This document shows, in pieces, positions 56,368-64,000 of a stretch of 64,000 nucleotides of DNA. The stretch lies in NCBI GenBank assembly GCA_029204225.1, contig CM055097.1, forward strand, positions 6,159,676-6,223,675, given 5' to 3'. The translations under genes were made by a program, and so were the position numbers. The notes beneath the pieces are model-generated. The model saw only the letters and a list, made by a program, of their open reading frames with translations. It made no database searches and was not told the DNA's origin. Every line of letters starts with the position of its first letter. The stretch's first letter is position 1. Origin of the DNA: Diphasiastrum complanatum. Its lineage: Eukaryota > Streptophyta > Lycopodiopsida > Lycopodiales > Lycopodiaceae.

Positions 56368-56964
56368 ATTAGGCGGCCAAATGTGCAGGTTTTGCCAGAT
56401 TTAGAAGAGATTTGTGGGCGAGTTTGCTTTTGTAGCATTCCAATCAAGTTTCTAGCTAAAAATCTTGTTGATTTATGTGTAGAAATTGGATCTTTGTGAT
56501 CAAAACATCATTTGTATGCATTTCAATTGAAGTAGGGCGAATTCCCTCTGTACTTATCAGAATAAGGAGACAAAAATTGTTTTGGAAAGAGGGAGATGCA
56601 AGATCCAACAAGATCCTATTAGTTTTCCATTCTAGCATATAGTTTTTTGATTCAATTTCTTGCTTCTTCATGTCAAAAACTTCAAAATTGATGTAACCCT
56701 CTGATTTTCAGTTTGCTGAATGATTCAAGAGTGTATTTCAATCTTAGGAGTGAGGGAAAAGCAAGTATATTGAGGTTTGGTCTTGGTTTGATCAAGAAAT
56801 CATAAAACTAGTGGCTAAAATTAAGGAAAAAGTGAGGAAAAGAGAGAAAAAGTAAGGTTTTAGGTTCCAAATCTTTGTGATTTCTTCTTGTGTTTCATTT
56901 GTTGATTCAAGAGAGTGCTTAGTGCATTGGAACAGGTCAAAGATCAGAGATCAATCATTGCAAC
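56368..56964 (+). other. Element A untranslated leader
   Basis: 597 bp between PBS and the gag-pol ATG; no supported frame. Confidence 0.75.
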
Positions 56965-59900
56965 ATGGCTACAAATGGAGGCTACATGTTGGAAAGCAAT
57001 GATAGGCTTACCTCCCTCAACTATTCTACTTGGAAAGTAAGGATGGAGTCTTTGCTTGAGATGAATGAGTTGATGGATATTGTTGTAGGTGTGGAGGAGA
57101 GACCTTTGGCACCTCAAGAACAATTGAGGTATGACAAGAGGGCAAAGAAAGCCCTTCACATGATCAAGATGAATGTGACAAATGAGCTTATCAAAGAGGT
57201 TGGTAAGTGCACATCATCTAGTGAAGCTTGGGAAGCCTTGAAGAAGGTTTATGAATCCAAGTCTACTTCTAGAGTGTTGACTTTAAGAAGGCAAATCTTT
57301 TCTTGTATGCAAAAGAAGAGTGAGAATGGACATGCTTTTGTTTTGAGAGTTAAAGCATTGAATGATGAGTTAGCATGCATTAATGATGGCATAAATAATG
57401 AGGAGCTTGTTCAAGTGATTCTCAATGGCTTGTTGGATGATCATGCTAATCTTGTTCAAAGTTATGCTATCCAAAAATGTTTACCAAGTGTTGGAGACTT
57501 GCAAGAGGTCTTGTTGGCTGAAGAATTCAGGTTGCAAGCAAGAGTGGGAGCATCTTCTACATCTCAAGGAGGAGAAGAGGAGGCAATGTTCTCTAAAGGC
57601 AAGTTCAAGGGCAAAGGTAAAAGCAATTGGTCTAAAGGGCAAGACCAAGGTGAGCACTCTACTTTTGGCAAAAAGAAGGATAGATCTAAGCTAAAATGTT
57701 TCTATTGTGGAGTCAAAGGGCATTTTGCTAGTGATTGTTTTAAGAAAAAGAGGGATCAAGGGGAAAAGCAAACCAATCTAACTATTGATGAGGGTGGGGA
57801 TGAGCTTCTTTCAAATGATGCTTTTGTTATGTCATCTTGCTTGTTGGCTAATCATGGAGACATTGATCCTTGGTGGATTGATAGTGGAGCCACTTCTCAT
57901 ATGACATATCATAAAGAGTATTTTTCATCTTTAATGGCATTTGATGGTGATAGGAAGGTAATCTATACCGCAAATGATGGTGAGTGTGCAATCAAGGGGA
58001 TTGGCACAATTCCTATTTCACTTTCTACAAATAGGAATATAGAATTGAAAGATGTTTTGCTCATTCCATCCATTACCAAGAACTTACTTAGTGTAAGCCA
58101 AATGCTTGACAAAGGATTCAAAGTTGAGTTTGATGGTGATGCTTGCTTGATCAAAAAGGGGTGTAGTATCATTGCAAAAGGGAAAAGGCAAGGGAAATTG
58201 TTCAAGCTTGATGCATGTGTTGTTGCTAACCAAGTTGGATGCATGGCAAATGAACAAATGTCAATTCAAGAGGTATGGCATAAAAGGATGGGACATCTCA
58301 ACTACAAGGCCTTGGAGGTAATAGCCAAAAAGGAGGTAGTAAGGGGACTTCCCAAGTCTCTTACTTGCTTGAATCATGTTTGTGAAGAATGTGCTTTGTC
58401 TAAATCACATAGATTGCCATATACTAGATCTATATCTAGATCTAAGATGCCTTTTTCTCTCTTGCATTCGGATATTCATGGTGTTACTACAATTAGCAAT
58501 GGAGGTGCTAAGATGTATGTAACTTTCATTGATGATTTTAGTAGATTTTGTTGGGTTTATCTACTAAAGAGCAAGGATGAGGTGTTTGATGTGTTTGTCA
58601 AGTTCAAAGTTGCTATTGAGACTCAATTTACAACCAAAATCAAATGCTTGAGGAGCGACAATGGTGGTGAATACATTTCTAACAAATTCAAAGCCTTTTG
58701 CGATGAGCATGGGATCAAGAGGGAGTACACATGTCCAAGAACACCACAACAAAATGGAGTGGCCGAGAGGAAGAATAGAACCTTGTGTGAGAGTGCAAAG
58801 GCAATGAGATTGAATGCTAATCTTCCTAAACCTTTTTGGAGTGATGCTTTGTTGTGTGCAAATTTCCTATGCAATAGATGGCCAAGTGTTGTATTGGAAG
58901 GAAAAACCCCTTTTGAAGCTTTGTTTGGTACGAAGCCTAATGTCAAGTTTCTAAGAACTTTTGGATGCATTTGCTACTTCAACATTACTCTTGATGATAG
59001 AACTAAGGAGGATCCATCTTCAAGAAAGGGCATTTTTGTTGGTTATAGTGAAGTAAGCAAAGCATATAGGATTTATGTTCCTTCAATCAAGAAAGTGTTC
59101 ACAAGTAGGGATGTCATTTTTGATGAAAGTAACATTCCAAAAGTTGTTTCAAGTGATGATGGTGTTGTTGCAACTAATGTGCTTGATGACAATGGAGTTG
59201 ATGACACATTGGATGTGGATGTTGAAGAAGCCTCTTCAAGTCAAATTCCAAGGAGAACTCCAAGGCATAAAGTGAAACCCTCAAGGCTCACTTATGATGG
59301 CAAAGGTAAGCAAGTGGTGGATGGATCCAACTATGCTTTCCTAACTTCTTTTGATGTACCTTCATGTGTAGATGAAGCAAGGCAAAAAGAGGAATGGATC
59401 CAAGCAATGGATCTTGAGTTTGAAGCACTTATGAAGAACAACACATGGAGATTGGTGGAGCTTCCAAAGGGCAAAAGTGCAATTGGATGCAAATGGATCT
59501 TCAAGGTAAAGACAAATCAAGATGGATCTATCAACAAGTTGAAGGCAAGGTTGGTGGCTAAAGGTTATGCTCAAGAGCATGGCATTGACTATGAGGAAAC
59601 CTTTGCACCCGTGGCAAAGATGGTGAGCATAAGAGTAATCATTTCCCTTGCAACTCTTTATGGATGGGATCTTTGGCAATTAGACATTTCTAATGCTTTC
59701 TTGAATGGTGATCTTGAAGAGGAAGTCTACATGGAGCAACCCGAGAGCTATGTTTCTCATAGCAAGCCTAATCATGTGTGTTTTCTACAAAAAAGTTTGT
59801 ATGGTCTTAAGCAAGCACCAAGGAGTTGGTATGCTAGGCTTAACTCTTTTCTACTTTCTCAAAACTTCACTATGAGTGAGTATGATCATTCACTTTACTT

Positions 59901-60915
59901 TAGAATTAGTGCTAATGATGTTACAATCCTTCTAATTTATGTGGATGACATTATTTTAAGTGGAGGGAACAAGGAAGATATAGAAGATATCAAGAAAGCA
60001 CTAAAAAAGGAATTTGAAGTGCATGATCTTGGTCTTTTGAGCTATATCTTAGGAATAGAAGTAATTAGAACTTCTCAAATCACTTTTATTTCACAAGAGA
60101 AGTATGCTATTTCTATTCTCAATAGATTTCATATGGTAGATGCAAATCCTATTGATACACCTATGGAATCACATGTAAAGCTAACTATAAGAGGTAATGA
60201 AAGATCCTTCGAGGACATTACTCTCTATAGGAAGCTAATAGGTTCTCTTATATATCTAACCATCACAAGACCTGATTTATCTTATTGTGTTGGTAGATTA
60301 AGCCAATTCATGCAAGATCCTAGCATAGAACATTGGAAACTAGGAAAGAGGATCTTGAGATACATCTCGGGAACAAAAGATTTTGGCATTGTTTATAGAG
60401 GCTCATCACCTAACTTATTTGGTTTTTCAGATTCAGATTTTGCAGGAGACCTTATGGATAGAAAATCCATAAATGCACATGCTATTTTCATAGGTGATGG
60501 AGCTATCTCATGGATGTCGAAGAAACAAGCAACTATATCACTTTCTTCTAGTGAGGCCGAGTACAAAGCTTTGACATCATGCACAAAGGAGATGGTGTGG
60601 ATCAAGAGGATGATTATGGAGCTTCATTTGCTGGATTTTTCAGAGAGTCCAATCATCTTTTGTGACAACCTTTCAGCCCAAAGTCTAGCAAGCAATCCGG
60701 TTTTCCATGCAAGGAGCAAACATATCGAGGTGGCTTACCATTTTGTGAGAGAACAAGTGTTGGCAAAAGAGATCAAGCTTGAACATGTCCCATCAAAGGA
60801 ATGTGTGGCTGATATCTTTACCAAAGCATTGGGAAAGGACTTATTTTTCAAGCATAGAACAAGTCTTGGTGTACTTTCTAAATCTATGCTAAAACTAGTT
60901 GAAGAGGGAGTGTGA
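56965..60915 (+). CDS. gag-pol: Element A Copia gag-pol polyprotein
   Basis: An intact single-frame polyprotein of 1316 residues with a good ATG. Gag capsid-like region about 10-200 (NYSTWKVRMESL); zinc knuckle CFYCGVKGHFASDC 245-258; retropepsin DSGAT with Asp 306; pre-integrase finger His 439, His 444, Cys 473, Cys 476; integrase Asp 503, Asp 565, Glu 601 (DX35E); RT with LDISNAFLNG (Asp 907) and YVDD 992-995; RNase H with SDSD 1155-1158, Glu 1197, Asp 1234. All key residues are present, so it should make virus-like particles, reverse-transcribe and integrate element RNA. The last codons run through the PPT, and the TGA stop is formed by the first bases of the 3' LTR. No frameshift separates gag and pol, as is usual for plant Copia. 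Confidence 0.97.
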   Translation: MATNGGYMLESNDRLTSLNYSTWKVRMESLLEMNELMDIVVGVEERPLAPQEQLRYDKRAKKALHMIKMNVTNELIKEVGKCTSSSEAWEALKKVYESKSTSRVLTLRRQIFSCMQKKSENGHAFVLRVKALNDELACINDGINNEELVQVILNGLLDDHANLVQSYAIQKCLPSVGDLQEVLLAEEFRLQARVGASSTSQGGEEEAMFSKGKFKGKGKSNWSKGQDQGEHSTFGKKKDRSKLKCFYCGVKGHFASDCFKKKRDQGEKQTNLTIDEGGDELLSNDAFVMSSCLLANHGDIDPWWIDSGATSHMTYHKEYFSSLMAFDGDRKVIYTANDGECAIKGIGTIPISLSTNRNIELKDVLLIPSITKNLLSVSQMLDKGFKVEFDGDACLIKKGCSIIAKGKRQGKLFKLDACVVANQVGCMANEQMSIQEVWHKRMGHLNYKALEVIAKKEVVRGLPKSLTCLNHVCEECALSKSHRLPYTRSISRSKMPFSLLHSDIHGVTTISNGGAKMYVTFIDDFSRFCWVYLLKSKDEVFDVFVKFKVAIETQFTTKIKCLRSDNGGEYISNKFKAFCDEHGIKREYTCPRTPQQNGVAERKNRTLCESAKAMRLNANLPKPFWSDALLCANFLCNRWPSVVLEGKTPFEALFGTKPNVKFLRTFGCICYFNITLDDRTKEDPSSRKGIFVGYSEVSKAYRIYVPSIKKVFTSRDVIFDESNIPKVVSSDDGVVATNVLDDNGVDDTLDVDVEEASSSQIPRRTPRHKVKPSRLTYDGKGKQVVDGSNYAFLTSFDVPSCVDEARQKEEWIQAMDLEFEALMKNNTWRLVELPKGKSAIGCKWIFKVKTNQDGSINKLKARLVAKGYAQEHGIDYEETFAPVAKMVSIRVIISLATLYGWDLWQLDISNAFLNGDLEEEVYMEQPESYVSHSKPNHVCFLQKSLYGLKQAPRSWYARLNSFLLSQNFTMSEYDHSLYFRISANDVTILLIYVDDIILSGGNKEDIEDIKKALKKEFEVHDLGLLSYILGIEVIRTSQITFISQEKYAISILNRFHMVDANPIDTPMESHVKLTIRGNERSFEDITLYRKLIGSLIYLTITRPDLSYCVGRLSQFMQDPSIEHWKLGKRILRYISGTKDFGIVYRGSSPNLFGFSDSDFAGDLMDRKSINAHAIFIGDGAISWMSKKQATISLSSSEAEYKALTSCTKEMVWIKRMIMELHLLDFSESPIIFCDNLSAQSLASNPVFHARSKHIEVAYHFVREQVLAKEIKLEHVPSKECVADIFTKALGKDLFFKHRTSLGVLSKSMLKLVEEGV
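60901..60910 (+). promoter_or_regulatory. Polypurine tract of element A
   Basis: GAAGAGGGAG lies directly before the 3' LTR and inside the coding frame (codons for the final Glu-Glu-Gly-Val). Confidence 0.85.
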
Positions 60916-61563
60916 AAAATTGTCAACTAGTAGTATTTTCCTAACTTGAGATTTTGTAGGCCTATGGCCAAATAAAAGTTAGAGATAGGTTCATACATGT
61001 ATGTAGAGGCCCAAAGTATGTGTACACTACTTTTGAGGTCACATTAATTAGAGGAGGTCGAGTGTGGAGCTCTTCTATTGGCTCATAATTTGGTGCATTC
61101 CTATTTGACCAAATTTCTAGGTATATGGGTAAATCCTATTGGACCCCAATTTTAGCCTATCATAAGACAAGTGGCCAAGAGGCACTATGGCTGCTATAAA
61201 TAGCCATCTCCACGAGTATGTACACATCTCATTTTCATTCTATTGAATGAATGTTATGCTCTTTGAAGGTCCATCTTCTTCTCTCTCACTTTTTTGTTCA
61301 CATCTTGCATTCTAGCCACTAGAATTGTGATTTCTTTGTTGCTATGGCTTCACACGTGTGAAATGCAGGTTGTAGGCTCTGAAGTACGGACAGGGACAGC
61401 AAGTTTCTGTTTGTGGAAGCTTATGATCAGATTTTGATGTTTAGTTGATGTTTAGTATGCTTAACATCACAATTTCTATCATTTTTTCAATCTAGATGTG
61501 CATAACTTCCATGGCCAAGATCTTTATGAAACTTTAGCATCTTTTGGATCTGAGTTTTTCACA
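60911..61563 (+). repeat. 3' LTR of element A (653 bp)
   Basis: Identical to 55703-56355 except C at 61301. The palindrome core is at 61351-61360. Confidence 0.96.
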
Positions 61564-61568
61564 CCAAC

Positions 61569-62085
61569 CTGGGCAAGTCAAGATGCAAGGGGAATACCTT
61601 AACCTCTCAAGTGGCCCCTCCAATAGAAAAACATATATGCCTTATCGAATTCAAATATATGCATTAAATGCGCTTGACTCCAAAAAAGTGGGTTTCAAGT
61701 TTGGGAATAGGTGCTTATTTTGAGGGCGTACCCACTCTTTTAAGTTAAAGGATAAGTGCCTAATATTTTTAAATGGACTTGGGCCCTTTTCATGTGACTC
61801 GAGCCTAAGAATCAAGTTTTGATGAGAAAGGGTGAAAGTTTTAAAAAGCCTTTGGAGTTTTGTTGCCATGAAATATGCTTCAAAAGGTGAAAACCTCTAC
61901 ACATTTCAACCAAGTCAACCAATTTGAATGTCAATCTAAAATTAAAGTCCCGACAAGTTGAGGATCACCTTGCAAGAGAGTGCCTCTTATGTATCCATGT
62001 CAACATCCCAAAATGAATTTTTTCCACTTAGCCAAAAGAAAAAAATTAAACATCATAAAATAGATTCCTTAGTCGATGGTTAAAG

Positions 62086-62131
<46 letters not shown>

Positions 62132-62456
62132 ATACAAATATTCAAGGCAACAAAACAAAGAGAACTGTCACTCATGAAAACTTAAGCAACTTTCTCCCTA
62201 AAAAAACTTTTTGTGGATTTCCCTTTGTATTTTGCATGTTTGTACTAAGCCCTACATTTTTAGCCCGGGGCAATAAACCCATAAGTTCGAGCATTATAGG
62301 CACAAATGTCTAGTACAATTATCAAAGGATGAAACTCCTTGCTTAAAGTCTTATTGATTCTTAAACTACTAGAATTCCCTTAAACTCCCTAAACCTTTAG
62401 TTTTTAGGCTTAATAGGGTCTCTTTCCAAGGGTTTCACATCGCCTTTAATCCTAGG
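61569..62456. other. Spacer between elements A and D
   Basis: No gene is recognised. It includes a perfect GA microsatellite at 62088-62130. Confidence 0.45.
62088..62130. repeat. (GA)n microsatellite
   Basis: About 21 GA units. Confidence 0.92.
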
Positions 62457-63052
62457 TGTTGAATTCACACATGTGGGACGCCCTACACATGTACTTTTGA
62501 TCTCCTAAGCCCAATAATACCATAAAGATTAGACTAGCATTGATTGACAATAGGAAAGTTGATCATACAAGAAATATTATTGTGCTACAAGCAAGATCTG
62601 TCAACAAAACATGAAACTAAGCACAATAAATGCCTCAACTCGGCTAGAGAGAGAAAATGAAAGTACAAAACTCGAGTAGAGAGAGAGGGCACAAAGAGCT
62701 TGTCTCCAAATTTGCATTACACACAAATTTCATCATCTTCTCAATGAGAGTACATCACATATATATAGATCCATGGACTCTCCTCCTACTTTGAGTTGAA
62801 TTGGAGTTATGAATCCACCTCTCAAGCTATCTAGACTTATTCAGGCCACCTCACATTGTCTAATTGTGCCACCTAATGTGGCATGCAAAGTAAAAATGGC
62901 AATTCCTATGGTAGCTCGAGTTTCTACTTCTACCTACCTTGAATATTTTATTCTAAGATGGGTCTTTACTAAGCCAAAAGAGTTTAATTCATCTTTGGCA
63001 TTTTTAGGACCCCTACTCACAACATTAGATAGATTTGTCCAATATTTTGACA
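62457..63052 (-). repeat. 3' LTR of element D (596 bp)
   Basis: The sense strand begins TGTCAAAATATT and ends GAATTCAACA. The PPT (AGGAGGAG on the minus strand, 63053-63060) adjoins. Where B and C have CACACGTGTG it has CACACATGTG, one G-to-A change. The other LTR lies outside the window. Confidence 0.78.
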
Positions 63053-63070
63053 CTCCTCCTAAAAATATAT

Positions 63071-64000
63071 CTAATGTGGATCAAGCATCGATCTTGAGAT
63101 AAGACCAAGATTAGATCTATGCTTTGAGAAGGCACTTTTGCAAAGTGGCTTTGTGAGAAGATCAGCAATACATGAAGATGTGTCGACGTGTTCCAAGTTG
63201 ATTTCACCTCCAATGAGCTTTTCCCTTACAAAATGGTGTGCCACTTCTATATGCTTGCTTCTTGCATGAAAAATAGGATTGTTTGCAAGAGCTTGGGCCG
63301 ATATGTTGTCACATTTGATCAAGGGAAGATCATCCTCTTTGATGCACTTTAGCTCCATGATTAACCTCTTGATCCAAAGCACCTCTTTAGTTGTTGTAGT
63401 GAGTGCTTTGTACTCGGCCTCACAAGAAGATAGAGATATGGTATCTTGCTTCTTTGAAAGCCAAGACACAAGATTGCCTCCAAGAAAGATAGTATATGCA
63501 TTAATGGACTTTTGATCCATCTTATCACTTGCAAAATCGGAATCCGAATAGCCAACAATGGTTAGATCTTCATTCTTGTACAATAAACCATAATTTTGAG
63601 TAGAAGATACATATCTTAGAACTCTCTTGGCCATCTTCCAATGTTGGATCTTAGGATCTTGCATAAATTGACTCAATTTGTGCACACAATAGCTCAAATC
63701 GGGTCTAGTGATAGTAAGCCAAATTAAAGAGCCTATAAGACTCCTATAAAGTGTGATGTCCTCGAAGGATCTTTCATCACCTTTAATAGGATCTTTTACA
63801 TGTTGCTCCATGGGAATATCTATGACTTTACAATTTTGCATATTGAATTTTCTCAACATAGAAAAGACATATCTAGATTGACAAATAAAAGCATGCTCTT
63901 CATGAAAATCAATCTCAAGGCCTAAAATGTAATGGATCTCTCCTAGATCTTGCATTTTAAATTCTCTTCCTAATGCATCCTTAGTTTCTTGAACTAGCAT
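63071..64000 (-). CDS. pol: Element D pol C-terminus: RT end and RNase H (partial)
   Basis: 309 codons open to the window edge. RT thumb region (MQDLGEIHYILGLEIDF, ITRPDLSYCVHKLSQFMQDP), then an intact Copia RNase H: VGYSDSDFASDKMDQKS, ISLSSCEAEYKAL, KCDNISAQALANNPIF, with the ending CIADLLTKPLCKSAF. The true stop is at 63071, ten bases from the PPT. No lesion is visible in this part, so D may be coding-competent; upstream sequence is needed. Confidence 0.88.
   Translation of the reverse strand: MLVQETKDALGREFKMQDLGEIHYILGLEIDFHEEHAFICQSRYVFSMLRKFNMQNCKVIDIPMEQHVKDPIKGDERSFEDITLYRSLIGSLIWLTITRPDLSYCVHKLSQFMQDPKIQHWKMAKRVLRYVSSTQNYGLLYKNEDLTIVGYSDSDFASDKMDQKSINAYTIFLGGNLVSWLSKKQDTISLSSCEAEYKALTTTTKEVLWIKRLIMELKCIKEDDLPLIKCDNISAQALANNPIFHARSKHIEVAHHFVREKLIGGEINLEHVDTSSCIADLLTKPLCKSAFSKHRSNLGLISRSMLDPH

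Larger units (their letters stand above)
55698..61568 (+). mobile_element. Ty1/Copia LTR retrotransposon A, complete and apparently intact
   Basis: Every part of an autonomous element is present: 653-bp LTRs (55703-56355, 60911-61563) that differ at one site (T 56093 / C 61301), TG...CA ends, PBS, leader, an unbroken 1316-codon gag-pol, PPT, and a perfect 5-bp TSD CCAAC (55698-55702, 61564-61568). The near-identical LTRs mean a very recent insertion. It belongs to the same family as E. It is the best candidate for an active element in this window. Confidence 0.97.
62457..64000 (-). mobile_element. 3' end of Ty1/Copia element D (runs off window)
   Basis: The LTR and pol C-terminus are closely related to B/C but with a shorter, diverged LTR: a sister subfamily. 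The element continues beyond 64000. Confidence 0.85.

Noticed and set aside
1-64000. CRISPR arrays, tRNA or rRNA genes, bacterial operons
   Set aside because: None seen by eye; repeats are LTRs, microsatellites or dispersed words, and all coding content is eukaryotic transposon-type.

Overview
This window looks like nuclear DNA from a land plant with a large, transposon-filled genome. It is AT-rich and dominated by plant-type LTR retrotransposons, most of them Ty1/Copia elements primed by initiator tRNA-Met (primer binding sites of the TGGTATCAGAGC type). I see no bacterial, organellar or obvious single-copy host gene. A pseudogene of a little-studied transposase-like family (40.7-42.9 kb), which I associate more with ferns, lycophytes and mosses than with flowering plants, weakly hints at a non-flowering plant. 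The species cannot be fixed from sequence alone.

Layout. 1-3.6 kb: mostly unassigned DNA, a perfect foldback, and a broken transposon-type gene (1618-2791). 3.6-15.0 kb: an old minus-strand Copia element (E) with a younger Copia (F, 6118-12191, target duplication ACCAC) nested inside its integrase gene. In E, reverse transcriptase and most of RNase H are replaced by about 288 unrelated residues that are still in an open frame. 15.0-21.2 kb: a plus-strand Ty3/Gypsy remnant (H), split by a 5'-truncated Copia (G) and a coiled-coil fragment. 21.2-30.8 kb: coiled-coil ORF remnants, a decayed minus-strand Copia of another lineage (K), and low-complexity DNA. 30.9-37.1 kb: a minus-strand Copia (C) with near-identical LTRs but a broken pol, inserted into the LTR of a further element (P). 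37.3-43.3 kb: a region saturated with the short word GGTACT/AGTACC, with a ~0.9-kb partial tandem duplication and the transposase-like pseudogene J. 43.9-44.4 kb: relic of an NLI-interacting-factor/FCP1-type phosphatase domain. 45.0-45.1 kb: a 44-bp-arm foldback that resembles a small-RNA precursor. 45.5-50.4 kb: plus-strand Copia B, a close relative of C, cut off before RNase H. 55.7-61.6 kb: Copia A, complete, with 653-bp LTRs differing at one base, a perfect TSD (CCAAC) and an unbroken 1316-residue polyprotein. This is the only element that looks able to transpose. 62.5-64.0 kb: the 3' end of another Copia (D), running off the window.

Relationships. A and E belong to one family, and B, C and D to another; F and G are separate. 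LTR comparison orders the insertions: E is older than F, C and F are young, and A is newest. The most interesting signals are the chimeric E frame, an exact palindrome CACACGTGTG present 14 times and only inside Copia LTRs of otherwise different families, and a 33-bp CCAAT-box array in the B/C LTRs.
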